Assembly: GCA_964019655.1 (NCBI GenBank)
Contig: CAXHTR010000005.1
Span: forward strand, 620,001-684,000
Reading direction: 5' to 3'
DNA from: Perkinsela sp. pyNocScin1
Taxonomy: Eukaryota > Euglenozoa > Kinetoplastea > Prokinetoplastida > Perkinselidae
DNA: 64,000 bases
Positions 10,215 through 18,699 of the stretch are shown here, one piece after another; position 1 is the first letter of the stretch, and each line of letters opens with the position of its first letter. Position numbers and translations under genes: made by a program. The notes below the pieces were generated by a model that was given only the letters and a program-made list of their open reading frames with translations, was not told where the DNA came from and did no database searches.

Positions 10215-10601
10215 ATGAAACATAAAGCCCCTTTAGTTCGCCGCAGCCGCAAAACAGCGCAGAGCCGCCGTCTCAAGAAGCTCGATGAAGACCTCGAGAG
10301 CAACCTCCACAAGGTGGAAAACAGACTTTTTGTGCAAGGCAGAAACGCGACGAATGTGAAAGTTTTTGTCCCCAAAGAGGTTCGCAGAGGTGTCATTACA
10401 CCGGATCTCCATGAACTCGCGCGCAAATATGCCCCAGAGGCCCTCGCAAAGCAGGAAGCACAGGAGCGAAAGGCGAAAGAGGTGTCGAAGCCCACTGAGG
10501 CGAAGATGCCAGCGAAGCGCATCGGATTTCTGCGTCTCCGAACAATTCACACATTCATCCACTGCATGCTCGAGCGGAAGCGCAGCGCTGGGCTGCTTTA
10601 A
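10215..10601 (+). CDS. Small very basic hypothetical protein
   Basis: 128 residues, strongly basic at the N-terminus (VRRSRKTAQSRRLKKLDEDL), with a middle segment NVKVFVPKEVRRGVI and a Lys/Glu/Ala-rich helical stretch (EALAKQEAQERKAKEVSK). The composition is typical of small ribosome-assembly or RNA-binding proteins, and the gene sits in the same run as the Utp13-like gene, but I cannot name a family. The ATG follows a long pyrimidine-rich stretch (10145-10180), consistent with a trans-spliced start. Confidence 0.6.
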   Translation: MKHKAPLVRRSRKTAQSRRLKKLDEDLESNLHKVENRLFVQGRNATNVKVFVPKEVRRGVITPDLHELARKYAPEALAKQEAQERKAKEVSKPTEAKMPAKRIGFLRLRTIHTFIHCMLERKRSAGLL

Positions 10602-10611
10602 AGTCTGTGTA

Positions 10612-10674
10612 CCGTTTTCTTATGTTTTTTTAGGCTGCTTTCCTCTGCATTTCTTCTATTGTGCTTTTGAATTT
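10612..10674 (+). promoter_or_regulatory. Pyrimidine tract and AG acceptor before the 10675 gene
   Basis: A T-rich run ending TTTTTTAG is followed by a second C/T-rich stretch leading to the ATG at 10675, in a 73-bp gap between two same-strand genes. It resembles a trans-splice acceptor and short 5' leader. It also argues that the ATG at 10675, rather than upstream in-frame codons overlapping the previous gene, is the true start. Confidence 0.45.
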
Positions 10675-11427
10675 TGCATGCCGAGAGAAATTCAGAGCTA
10701 TGAGCTCGAAAATTTGCATGGCCCGTTCCGCCGGAGCATGCTGTTCGTGATTGGGGCCTTCGGATCAGCTGTCCTTGTGCAACAGCTCTTTCGGTTTCGC
10801 TTGCAGCAGATAGTCAGGCGGGTCTACCAGACCTACGCGGGCAACGTCCTCGATGCGTACCCGCGGCGTGTTCTCTACGAGATAGATCTGATAGCAGAGT
10901 GCAGGGCCCAGCTGGAAGGAAAGATCACGCCCATAAAGAAGATCCACATCATTGACGACCCGTCGAACGCCCTTGCGGCCATCGTGGACAGCCATCCCAA
11001 GTTCCATTACAACGAGATCCCACTTGGTATGCACGCCGGGCCACAGCTTGACTCCCGTGGCAAAGATAATGGCCCGCCGGCAGATGCGTACACACTTCCG
11101 ATACAGAATGAGTCCATGCAGACAGTCGCATGTCTTTTCGGACTTTCGAAAACAAGACGTAACCATACGACTATCATGCATGAGTTTTCTCGAGTCGGTG
11201 TTCGGGCAACTGAAGGCAGCGAGGGCTGCGCGATTGTACTGCTCGACTGGGCGCGAATGCCGGTCTTCGGGCATCTTCAAGAGCTCATATTGAGGCATGC
11301 GGGGCAGGACTTTGTGGGATTCCCAGCACTCGAGCAGATCGCCGCATCAAACGGCTACGTTCCTGTAGTCTCGGAGAAGTACCTCTTCGGCGCAGTTTCG
11401 CTCGTTATAGCGCAGCGCATGACATGA
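10675..11427 (+). CDS. Membrane-anchored, degenerate methyltransferase-like protein
   Basis: 250 residues from the ATG at 10675; the open frame continues upstream but overlaps the previous gene. A hydrophobic segment (SMLFVIGAFGSAVLVQQLF, about 20-38) followed by basic residues looks like a signal anchor. The later part resembles a class I SAM-dependent methyltransferase of the UbiE/Oms1/METTL7 kind: YTLPIQNESMQTVACLFGLS corresponds to the LPF-x-SFD motif, MHEFSRVG to the E-x-x-RVL helix, and CAIVLLDWARMP to the following strand. The glycine-rich motif I that binds SAM is not visible (HIIDDPSNALAAIVDS is in its place), so the enzyme may be inactive or highly divergent. Mitochondrial membrane location is inferred from Oms1 only. 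Confidence 0.6.
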   Translation, partial: CMPREIQSYELENLHGPFRRSMLFVIGAFGSAVLVQQLFRFRLQQIVRRVYQTYAGNVLDAYPRRVLYEIDLIAECRAQLEGKITPIKKIHIIDDPSNALAAIVDSHPKFHYNEIPLGMHAGPQLDSRGKDNGPPADAYTLPIQNESMQTVACLFGLSKTRRNHTTIMHEFSRVGVRATEGSEGCAIVLLDWARMPVFGHLQELILRHAGQDFVGFPALEQIAASNGYVPVVSEKYLFGAVSLVIAQRMT

Positions 11428-11560
11428 TCGTGTGTTTCTATCGAGGTTTCAGGATTGTCTGGGGGCCTTACGCTCGTGGCCTGCAGATTAGGCACCGCAA
11501 ATCGCAAAGGGCTATGCGCCAATAAGCCACTGCCAATTTGTATCGCACATCAAATCCCTT

Positions 11561-12277
11561 ATGCCTTTCCATTATTTCACAAGTAATATTTTCATCGCAA
11601 TGCCTTCCGTTCTCTTCGTCTTGAGTGCAGAACATGTCAGCAACGCGCTTTGCGAGAAAGCCTTTGAGCTGCACTGCATGGTCCATTTCACTGGATTGGA
11701 CCTGTTCGATGACATCCCCGGGGGCCTCGCCTTCGTGAAGCTGCGGAGGGAAAAAGCTGACGAGGATGTAAACGACCCCTGCACGTGGGCGGGTGTCACC
11801 TGCACCAACGCGCTCGTTGATAGCATCGAGTGGGGCTACACGCAGTTTCTCCGGCGTATTAGCCTGCGCTGGATGCCCGGCACCGCTCAGTGGGTCACCA
11901 TTCTTGAGCAGCGCTTTGCCCAACCCTTCGACGCCCGGGTCCTCCCGAAAAATCTTCGGCGGCTGAAGATTGACAACAGTGACCTCCAGGGAACAGTTGA
12001 GGTTCAGCTCCTGCCGCGCCGAATAGTTGAGCTATTACTACCAAGTAATTCGATCAGCGGCACGCTTCGGCTGTACAAACTGCCACCGACGCTAAAAGTA
12101 ATTGATCTCGGCTGGAACAAAATCAAGGGGCTCACCGTCGATGGATCGCAGCTCACAGACACGCTCATGGATGTTCGCGTTTGGGGGCAGCGCATGGAAA
12201 TTGTGAGCCTTGATGATGCTCCGCTTGATGCCCGAATTCGGCTTCAGAGGTTACCTGGTGAGGATGACTGTGTTTGA
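11561..12277 (+). CDS. Type B secreted LRR protein
   Basis: 238 residues. The second ATG (11600) gives the family-like leader MPSVLFVLSA before EH and may be the real start. The cap is PCTWAGVTC, followed by IEWGYTQFLRRISLRWMPG and repeats (RVLPKNLRRLKI, GTVEVQLLPRRIVEL, GTLRLYKLPPTLKVIDL). The tail MEIVSLDDAPLDARI is the type B ending in the form LD-x(5)-DAR. It is the first of seven same-strand LRR genes and begins 134 bp after the methyltransferase-like gene, with no strand change. Confidence 0.85.
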   Translation: MPFHYFTSNIFIAMPSVLFVLSAEHVSNALCEKAFELHCMVHFTGLDLFDDIPGGLAFVKLRREKADEDVNDPCTWAGVTCTNALVDSIEWGYTQFLRRISLRWMPGTAQWVTILEQRFAQPFDARVLPKNLRRLKIDNSDLQGTVEVQLLPRRIVELLLPSNSISGTLRLYKLPPTLKVIDLGWNKIKGLTVDGSQLTDTLMDVRVWGQRMEIVSLDDAPLDARIRLQRLPGEDDCV

Positions 12278-12316
12278 TGTGAGAGTTCTATGAAAACTTT
12301 TCGAGCGCTTATGACT

Positions 12317-12324
12317 TTCAAGAT
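12317..12324 (+). repeat. Left target-site copy of the MITE
   Basis: TTCAAGAT directly abuts the left inverted repeat. The right copy is TTCTAGAT (12454-12461), seven of eight bases identical. The pair fits the nTnnnnAn pattern known for hAT target duplications. Confidence 0.7.
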
Positions 12325-12453
12325 CAGGGTTTCAATAAAGAAGGAAGTTCCTCCTTTTGGGGGAGAAGCACCCTTCAGAAGTTCTTGCATGGCCGTCCAA
12401 TAAGCCTTGAGAGATAAAGGGCCCCTCAATTTTGAAGAATCACTGAAACCCTG
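12325..12453. mobile_element. 129-bp hAT-type MITE
   Basis: Begins CAGGGTTTCAAT (12325-12336) and ends TGAAACCCTG (12444-12453), giving a perfect 10-bp terminal inverted repeat. It is the same repeat as the complete hAT element at 38459-41106, with which it shares the first 12 bases on the left. It has no coding capacity and is flanked by a near-perfect 8-bp duplication. The inner sequence is otherwise unlike the large element except for a T/A-rich stretch near the right end, so it is a non-autonomous relative rather than a simple internal deletion. It lies 40 bp before the start of the next LRR gene. Confidence 0.78.
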
Positions 12454-12461
12454 TTCTAGAT
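12454..12461 (+). repeat. Right target-site copy of the MITE
   Basis: TTCTAGAT abuts the right inverted repeat and differs from the left copy by one base, as expected for an older insertion. Confidence 0.7.
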
Positions 12462-12493
12462 GTTTTCCCTTTGCTATTGCTCTTTCAATTATA

Positions 12494-13351
12494 ATGCGAT
12501 TTCTTTCTATCGCCGTGAGTGCTGACCCCTTGCCACTCGCGCGCGCAGACTTCCACTCACTCGAACAGCAGTCGCAAATGGAGCTTCTCGTCGCAAATCT
12601 CACTGACAAGTCCAAATTTCAAGACAGCGAAGGCAATTACGAAGAGATACGATTGTGGCGTGGGCTTGACTTGGACGATGACGAAAATATAAATGGCATC
12701 CACTGGAGCACATTTACGAAAGTGTTCCTGCCTGGAGGGGGCGAAATGGACTGCCGGTGGATTCCTGCAAGCACGCGAGCTTTTGAGGTCATTGGCAACC
12801 AGCTGACGGGTGAGGTGTGCACATGGAGCCTGCCGAAGGCCATGCTCGAGTTCGATGTGACTGACAACGCTTTCTGGGGGACTATCGATGTTGCCGGTAT
12901 CCCGAGGGATATGCAGGCGTGGATGCTCTCCAACAACAAATTTCATGGCGAGCTCGAGCTCGAGCACCTCCCGCCGCTCATCCGCAACGCGTACTTTGAC
13001 AAAAATGATTTCTCAGGGAGTGCCAACCTCGAAAAGCTGCCGAAGTCGCTGCTCTGGCTGAGCCTTGCGAAGAACCGCATGACGGGCAGTGTGAACCTCA
13101 GCAGCCTCCCAGCCAAAATGCAAGGACTCATGATCAACGAGAACACCTTTTGCGGCGAAGTCGACCTCAGCAGTATCCCAAAAGATTTAAAAAGTCTCGA
13201 AATCCAGAAGAACGCTTTCGCGCAAGAAACGCTTGTGCTCGGCCAGATCCCGGAGCATATCTGGTCGATAAAGCTATGGGGAAACGCTTTCGGCCGCGTC
13301 GTCGACGAGAATGGAGATAAAATCAACAATATGCGGGTGGAAGTCAGGTGA
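12494..13351 (+). CDS. Type A secreted LRR protein
   Basis: 285 residues from the ATG at 12494. An upstream in-frame ATG at 12407 lies inside the MITE and would give an un-family-like N-terminus. The leader is MRFLSIAVSA before DPLPLARADFHSLEQQSQMELLV. The cap is IRLWRGLDLDDDENI, lacking cysteines. There are eight repeats (GTIDVAGIPRDMQAW, GSVNLSSLPAKMQGL, GEVDLSSIPKDLKSL) and a tail FGRVVDENGDKINNMRVEV that defines the type A C-terminal form. The pyrimidine-rich stretch used before the start (12460-12490) lies just outside the MITE. Confidence 0.87.
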   Translation: MRFLSIAVSADPLPLARADFHSLEQQSQMELLVANLTDKSKFQDSEGNYEEIRLWRGLDLDDDENINGIHWSTFTKVFLPGGGEMDCRWIPASTRAFEVIGNQLTGEVCTWSLPKAMLEFDVTDNAFWGTIDVAGIPRDMQAWMLSNNKFHGELELEHLPPLIRNAYFDKNDFSGSANLEKLPKSLLWLSLAKNRMTGSVNLSSLPAKMQGLMINENTFCGEVDLSSIPKDLKSLEIQKNAFAQETLVLGQIPEHIWSIKLWGNAFGRVVDENGDKINNMRVEVR

Positions 13352-13418
13352 TATGTGAAGGAAATAGTGTGGGTAATTTCAATGAGAGGCATGAAAGGCG
13401 AATGTTATTAACAATAAA

Positions 13419-13435
13419 TTTTTTTTGTTCCTTAG
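13419..13435 (+). promoter_or_regulatory. Pyrimidine tract with AG acceptor
   Basis: An eight-base T run followed by GTTCCTTAG ends 15 bases before the ATG at 13451. It is the clearest splice-acceptor-like signal of the window and implies a 15-nt leader before any spliced-on sequence. Confidence 0.5.
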
Positions 13436-13450
13436 ATCACTTTTTGTGAA

Positions 13451-14476
13451 ATGTTTCTCTGTCTCTCCATCGATCCGTGCATCGGCCGCGTGGACAGATC
13501 ATCCTTCGACGAGCAAACGCTCATGGAGCTCTTTGTTGTAGATATCTCGAAAGAAATGTTTTGCGAAGCGAATGCGGAGGATTTCTTAGCCATTGGTGAG
13601 TGGCGTGGCGTTGAGATCGATGCAAGTGGTACCGTCGTAAAGATCGACTGGGCTGACTTTTTTCCCAACACGCAGGCGACTGTCAATCTGAACTGGCTCC
13701 CACCAAATGTTCACATCGTGGATATCTCACAGAACTTTCTCAGGGGAACAATAGACACATCCCAGCTCCCAAGTAAATTGATCGAGTTTTACGCTTCTAT
13801 CAATCATCTCACTGGCAGCGTCAACCTCACGGCGTTACCGCACTCTATGCAAAAATTCAACGTGCAAATCAATAATTTTTCGAATAAAGTTTCCCTTCTC
13901 GCGCTGCCAGCGTCGCTCACGACACTGTACATCGGCATGAACAACCTGAGCGGCGAAATCAACTGCGCGATGCTCCCGAAAGGGATGATCAAACTGTACC
14001 TGGAAAACACCTCGCTCAATAGTCCGTTGAACGTCCACGAGGCGCCGCGAACGATCCAGCAAATGGTCTGCGGCGAGGCCGACATATCTGGAACGCTGCG
14101 ATTCAATGCACTGCCAGAAGATCTCATTCTCTTCGACGCGACGCAAAATGCCATCGAGGGGTCCGCGGACCTGACGAGGCTGCCGCACATGCTGCGGCGC
14201 CTTCACCTGGGCTTCAACTGCCTCTCGGGCAGTGTTGACCTCGCACACCTGCCGGACACGCTCTTGACGCTCGACCTCTCGCACAATGCGCTTACGGGGG
14301 TGGTCGACCTCTTTCTCCTGCCAAAAAAGCTCTTTTCCCTGCACATTGCGCACAACAAGCTGGAGGGGACATTGTACCTCGGCGACTGGAAGCGGGCCGG
14401 CGGCGATTTTCAGTATCATGATAATTCCTTCGTCGTGTCGAAGTGGAGCAGCGACTCTTACTGCTCGATCATGTGA
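13451..14476 (+). CDS. Type A secreted LRR protein
   Basis: 341 residues with the leader MFLCLSI and signature DPCIGRVDRSSFDEQTLMEL. The cap GEWRGVEIDASGTVV has no cysteines. Eleven repeats follow, including two with an unusual first half (SPLNVHEAPRTIQQM, NKVSLLALPASLTTL) and several near-consensus ones (GSVDLAHLPDTLLTLDL). The tail after GTLYLGDW ends in WSSDSYCSIM. The frame is intact and the start is supported by the acceptor-like signal just upstream. Confidence 0.88.
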   Translation: MFLCLSIDPCIGRVDRSSFDEQTLMELFVVDISKEMFCEANAEDFLAIGEWRGVEIDASGTVVKIDWADFFPNTQATVNLNWLPPNVHIVDISQNFLRGTIDTSQLPSKLIEFYASINHLTGSVNLTALPHSMQKFNVQINNFSNKVSLLALPASLTTLYIGMNNLSGEINCAMLPKGMIKLYLENTSLNSPLNVHEAPRTIQQMVCGEADISGTLRFNALPEDLILFDATQNAIEGSADLTRLPHMLRRLHLGFNCLSGSVDLAHLPDTLLTLDLSHNALTGVVDLFLLPKKLFSLHIAHNKLEGTLYLGDWKRAGGDFQYHDNSFVVSKWSSDSYCSIM

Positions 14477-14539
14477 GTAAGATACTTCTGATTTTAATCA
14501 GAATGTGAGCGATATGCCTTAACTAAAATATTCGATACT

Positions 14540-15514
14540 ATGATGGCCCCGACGCCAATGGAATACCAATGTCGATTCCCCTTTATCATTTTGATGCAGT
14601 TACTTTCTATTCTTCAAATGCTAGCAGCGACGCTCATCTCTTGCGCTGACGGTACAGGTGCTCGGGCAGCGAAGACTGGCCACATAACGTACTCGCAGCA
14701 AACGCTCATGGAAATGCTCGTCGAAGACCTCCCAGACCGCAGCCTTTTTCGCAAGAAAGCGCGCCCGTGGAGCACGCCGGCGTTCACGCCATGCTGCACG
14801 TGGAAGGGCGTTGGTTGCGACGAGCACGAAAATGTCCTGCAGATCTGGTGGGTCTCGGTGCGCCTCCGCGGGCCGCTGTCGTTCCGAAGCTTGCCGTGGA
14901 CGCTCAGCAACTTCGTCGCCGAGGGCGCGTGGCTCGACGGGACGTGTGACCTGACGGATTTGCCGTCCGATGTCGAAACGTTTTCTGTCCGCGGGAATCG
15001 CCTGACGGGGGCTGTTGACCTGACGGCGCTGCCCGAAAGGCTCAAACTGCTAAACTTGAGTGAAAATCAATTTCTAGGGGGTCTGGACCTCTCGAAAGTC
15101 CCTGAAAGCGTCGAGACGATTATTCTATCGAATAACGCGTTTACAGGCTGTCTCGGCCTGGATTCCCTGCCGCGCGGACTCATAACCTTTGAGGCGAAAA
15201 TGAACCGACTTGAGGGAAGCCTCACCTTCAATAAGCTACCACCGCGCATCCGGAGGCTCAACCTGCAGCGAAACCGCTTTGCAGGGGATCTCGCATTTTT
15301 CGATCTGCCCGAGCACTTGGAAAACATCGACCTCACCTTCAATGGCTTTTCGGGGAGCGTCACGTTCGCGAGAGACGCGGGTGCCCGCTTTGGACTGACA
15401 GAAATCGATATGCTTGGGAATGCGGTCACAGATCCCACACCCGTCGACGCGAAGGCGCATCGGCGAATCGTCTTGAATGTCCCACAGCTTCAGCGCGTCG
15501 GGGGCCTTTACTAG
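14540..15514 (+). CDS. Type A secreted LRR protein with cysteine cap
   Basis: 324 residues from the first ATG. In-frame ATGs at 14594 and slightly downstream (before LAATLISCAD) would give the compact leader usual for the family, and a pyrimidine tract plus GCAG lies between the first and the inner ATGs. It lacks GRxD, having GARAAKTGHITYSQQTLMEMLV like the 1395 gene. The cap is CCTWKGVGC, so it combines a type A array with a type B-like disulphide cap. Eight repeats follow (GAVDLTALPERLKLL, GSLTFNKLPPRIRRL) and a tail DPTPVDAKAHRRIVL. The G+C content looks higher than in neighbours. Confidence 0.86.
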   Translation: MMAPTPMEYQCRFPFIILMQLLSILQMLAATLISCADGTGARAAKTGHITYSQQTLMEMLVEDLPDRSLFRKKARPWSTPAFTPCCTWKGVGCDEHENVLQIWWVSVRLRGPLSFRSLPWTLSNFVAEGAWLDGTCDLTDLPSDVETFSVRGNRLTGAVDLTALPERLKLLNLSENQFLGGLDLSKVPESVETIILSNNAFTGCLGLDSLPRGLITFEAKMNRLEGSLTFNKLPPRIRRLNLQRNRFAGDLAFFDLPEHLENIDLTFNGFSGSVTFARDAGARFGLTEIDMLGNAVTDPTPVDAKAHRRIVLNVPQLQRVGGLY

Positions 15515-15601
15515 TCAGATGCATAAATTTCATCGAATTTTTTCATGACTGTTGTTGGACTGACCGAAAATCAATTTTCATCTTTTTGCACTTTTTTATT
15601 C

Positions 15602-16291
15602 ATGTGCAGATGCTTGTTCGAAAGGCCTATTCTCGGTTCACTTCTCGTAGCATCTGATGTCCTACCAGAGTCCCATATGCTGGCCTACCAAGAGTTCTGC
15701 ATGTTCGAAACGGTCAAACTCTTCAGCGGCGGTGCACGCTCGCGGATGGTCAAGACAAAGCTCATTGCCCCTGACACCGAGCACTGGGACATTTGCGCGT
15801 GGTACGGCGTGCGCTGCGAAGACAAAGTTGTGACGCACATCGACTGGCACGACGAGCAGTCCTTCATCGCGAGCTCCCTGCGCTGGCTGCCGCCATCCGT
15901 GCGGTCGCTCCGGATGAGCTACCAGGGCATCATCGAGGACATGCTGACGCGGCTTCTGCCGAAGGGCGCCGCCGTCATCGACCTCATGGCGTGTGGGAAT
16001 TTTTCGTACATCGACCTGGGGACGCTTCCCAGCCGCACAGAAGTTTTCGCTGTCGTGAGCAGCGGCGTGGTCGGGAAGGTGAATCTGACGCGCCTCCCGG
16101 CGCCGCTGCGCAGGCTCGATCTCCGCCACAACCTCATCGCGGGCATTGAGATCAATAATGCGCTCCTGCCAGCGCTCGTCATCGACATGCGCTTCTACAA
16201 CCCAGTTAAGCCTATCCCTGTGATATCGGCTGGTGGGGAAGCGCCTGACGACCGGTTGCAGTTCGATGCGCATCCGTTTCAGCTCTCATGA
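15602..16291 (+). CDS. Type B secreted LRR protein
   Basis: 229 residues from the ATG at 15602; an in-frame ATG at 15545 adds 19 residues but precedes a long pyrimidine tract (15580-15600), so the inner start is preferred. The leader is MCRCLFERPILGSLLVAS, followed by the motif YQEFCMFETVKLF. The cap is ICAWYGVRC, then RWLPPSVRSL. Four to five repeats end with LRRLDLRHNLIAG. The tail KPIPVISAGGEAPDDRL is a divergent form of the K-x-I-x-x-LD-x-DPR ending. Confidence 0.84.
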   Translation: MCRCLFERPILGSLLVASDVLPESHMLAYQEFCMFETVKLFSGGARSRMVKTKLIAPDTEHWDICAWYGVRCEDKVVTHIDWHDEQSFIASSLRWLPPSVRSLRMSYQGIIEDMLTRLLPKGAAVIDLMACGNFSYIDLGTLPSRTEVFAVVSSGVVGKVNLTRLPAPLRRLDLRHNLIAGIEINNALLPALVIDMRFYNPVKPIPVISAGGEAPDDRLQFDAHPFQLS

Positions 16292-16397
16292 TTCATGAGG
16301 CGTGGATTGCTTGCGGCGAAAATCTGTTCTCTCCTTTTAAAATTTATTTTGAAGCTCGTCATATTCTCTTTTTTTCCCTGTATTCCTCTCTTTAATT

Positions 16398-17072
16398 ATG
16401 CAGATTTTGCTAGTAGCGAGCATTCCCTTCATCGCAGGTGCTGATATAACACGAAGTCACAGCAGCAGTGAAAAAGACTTTCAGTGGGTGCTTATGTACC
16501 AAATGGTCGGCCTTGGCGTAGATACCCCAGCCGACCTCGTGGCAGACGTGCTGCTCCGTAGCATGCTCAAGAGCGACCGCATGACGCCCTGGGAGGTGTG
16601 CGGGTGGTTTGGTGTCTCGTGCGGGCCTGCAAAGCTCGTGACGAGCATATTTTGGACAGCGCAGAACGAGAAAATGAACCTCAGCCTCGAGTGCACACCG
16701 CCGACAGTGAGGCACATCAACATGGACCACATGCGACAGCGTGTACGCCTCGAGACGAGGTGCCTGCCTGCACCACTCGTTCGGCTGCGACTGGCCACCA
16801 TGGGGCTATGGGGCACATTGGAGATGCGTAGGCTCCCAGAAAAATTAGAGACCATTGAGCTTGCGCAGAATGCGTTTCGGGGGACTGTTCACCTCACGAA
16901 CCTGCCGCAGTCGCTGCAGACTGTTGATCTTCAGGGGAACTCAATTTCAAGGGCAGTCGTTATGAATGCAGACTTACCGAAGAACCTCTTTTCAATCAAC
17001 CTCACTCAGAAAAAGCCATGCAAGCTCATTGTTTTAGATGGAAGGCGGGCTGATCCCCGCATTACTGTGTAG
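16398..17072 (+). CDS. Type B secreted LRR protein
   Basis: 224 residues with leader MQILLVASIPFIAGA before D. The cap is VCGWFGVSC. Repeats include TRCLPAPLVRLRL, GTLEMRRLPEKLETI and GTVHLTNLPQSLQTVDL. The tail CKLIVLDGRRADPRITV is the clearest example of the type B C-terminal motif. A strong C/T tract (16366-16394) ends at the ATG itself; the first AG after it is two codons into the gene, so the real acceptor and start deserve a transcript check. Confidence 0.87.
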   Translation: MQILLVASIPFIAGADITRSHSSSEKDFQWVLMYQMVGLGVDTPADLVADVLLRSMLKSDRMTPWEVCGWFGVSCGPAKLVTSIFWTAQNEKMNLSLECTPPTVRHINMDHMRQRVRLETRCLPAPLVRLRLATMGLWGTLEMRRLPEKLETIELAQNAFRGTVHLTNLPQSLQTVDLQGNSISRAVVMNADLPKNLFSINLTQKKPCKLIVLDGRRADPRITV

Positions 17073-17355
17073 GATGCATACTCTTATCGCGTGTTCGTTT
17101 TTTACGATAGAGCAAAGCTACATTTTTCGGGATCACGATTATCGCAGTTTTTCTGAGGGTCACCTCAATAAAACATTTCAACCTGGAGCCGGTATGGTAT
17201 CTGGGGGTAATTTGTGGGACTAGGATTGTAAATAAGCCACTCTCACGGGAGATTTAAGGTCGCAGGTATTTCATTTCGAATTCATGTTGAAACATTGCGA
17301 TAGAGAAAAATTACGAACGAATCCATATTCTTTACATACGAAATTTGCATATTTC

Positions 17356-18033
17356 ATGTTTATGCACAGCTTTAGTGCCTTAGTCACTTTCTCTTTATGC
17401 GCAGATACCCACGAGGAGCCCAAAAATTCGCAAATGGAACACTACCAATACAAGTGCATGATGAAGCTGCTTGTGATCGATCGGTACAGAATCCACGGTG
17501 ACCTTAAAAAACTGCGCCTTCTTCTTCACGATGACGATGCCCACACCCCGTGCAACTGGGGCGGTGTCAGGTGCAGCGATGGCGCAATCACAAAGATCTA
17601 CTGGGGGCCGACGATGCGTCATAGCCGGTACAACCTGAAGTGGTTCCCAGCGAGCGTGAAGGACGTGTACATTCATAACAAGGAACTTCGATCAACTATT
17701 CTGGAAGTCGGTTTCATCCCGAAAAGTGTGGAGACATTCGTCATGAAGTACTGCTGTCTCGACGGTACAGTCGATCTGCATCGATTGCCGCCCAATTTGC
17801 GCATCCTGAACTTGCGCAAGAATAGACTGTCGGGTGAGCTCCGCGTGGCCGACTTGCCGATGTCCATGCGCTATATCGACGTCGTCGGGAATCTTTTTCT
17901 GCGCATTATTGTCGACAGCATTACTGTCCCGGAGGAATTTCAGGATTTTCGGAGCTGTAAGATACCCACCTATTGGATCGGAAAGAAAGACCCGCGATTT
18001 CACCAGGGCGATCTCGAAGAAGTCATAGAGTAA
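17356..18033 (+). CDS. Type B secreted LRR protein
   Basis: 225 residues from the ATG at 17356; an upstream in-frame ATG at 17284 would add a hydrophilic 24 residues. The leader is MFMHSFSALVTFSLCA before DTHEEP. The motif YQYKCMMKLLV and cap PCNWGGVRC are typical. Repeats include GTVDLHRLPPNLRILNL and GELRVADLPMSMRYIDV. The usual LD-x-DPRV is present as KKDPRF. It is the last of the seven-gene + strand LRR run and abuts a decayed minus-strand gene. Confidence 0.85.
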   Translation: MFMHSFSALVTFSLCADTHEEPKNSQMEHYQYKCMMKLLVIDRYRIHGDLKKLRLLLHDDDAHTPCNWGGVRCSDGAITKIYWGPTMRHSRYNLKWFPASVKDVYIHNKELRSTILEVGFIPKSVETFVMKYCCLDGTVDLHRLPPNLRILNLRKNRLSGELRVADLPMSMRYIDVVGNLFLRIIVDSITVPEEFQDFRSCKIPTYWIGKKDPRFHQGDLEEVIE

Positions 18034-18069
18034 GCTGCGTGAAAGGTAATATAGTAATGTTTTTTCCAA

Positions 18070-18403
18070 GCGAAGGTCATCGTGCTATTGTAATTTTTCT
18101 CGAATTTGCAAACATTCGAAATCCCTTCGCGTCAAATGTTTCAATAGAACTCAGATCCACTCCAGCGCTATTGATCCTTCCCCGAGGGCTCCGTGCGCGC
18201 ACAGCCACCCTAAGATAGTCCCATCTTCATTCTCTGATACTCCTGGCCAATCCGTACAGTCGATAAAGTCACCTTCAGCATCGAGATTGTCGCTTTTCGA
18301 TTTCAAGCCTTCGATAGCGATCTGCAGGAGGAGCTGTTGTGGGAGCCAATCGTGATCAACACGGCCGAGTTTTATGCTCATCTGGGCATAGACACATCAA
18401 CAT
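18070..18403 (-). pseudogene. Decayed 5' part of a type A LRR gene
   Basis: Starting at the ATG at 18401-18403, the minus strand encodes the leader MLMCLCPDEHK. After a one-base frame change near 18370 it continues LGRVDHDWLPQQLLLQIA and a cap CTDWPGVSENEDGTI. A stop follows GSIALEWI (18151-18153). In the next frame the sequence continues as SIETFDAKGFRMFANSRK, which matches the stretch after WIPxT in intact relatives. All later repeats are missing where the gene meets the 17356-18033 gene. It is therefore a truncated, at least twice-broken copy. Confidence 0.78.
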
Positions 18404-18699
18404 TATCAAAAGCGATCTATAAGAAATTTTTTTCTCTTTAAACTGCTCATAAAGCCCTTTATCATATGTGAACGGCTGCAGAATAGAGCTGCATCTTCTG
18501 TGCGAAGTCGATTGAAAAGATTTTGTGCGATGATGAAGGACGCAGGTCAGGTGCAAGTCTGGTATACTGTATGAGCTCAGTGATAATTATATGACAATTG
18601 CAATCAGGTGATCAATGATGTGATATAGGAGGACTTAGTCAATATTTAGATTGGAAGTAAGCGAATATGAGGAGCGCTAGATATCAAAAATCTTCCAGT
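18404..18699. other. Short spacer without a supported gene
   Basis: Contains an acceptor-like TTTCTTATAG on the minus strand just before the decayed gene's ATG. Nothing else is recognisable. Confidence 0.4.

Noticed and set aside
10366-10674. Upstream extension of the methyltransferase-like frame
   Set aside because: It overlaps the small basic gene in another frame and runs through a pyrimidine tract; the ATG at 10675 is the sensible start.
13835-14419. 194-codon minus-strand frame inside the 13451 LRR gene
   Set aside because: Repetitive Arg/Val/Gln translation is the antisense image of the LRR repeat, not a separate gene.
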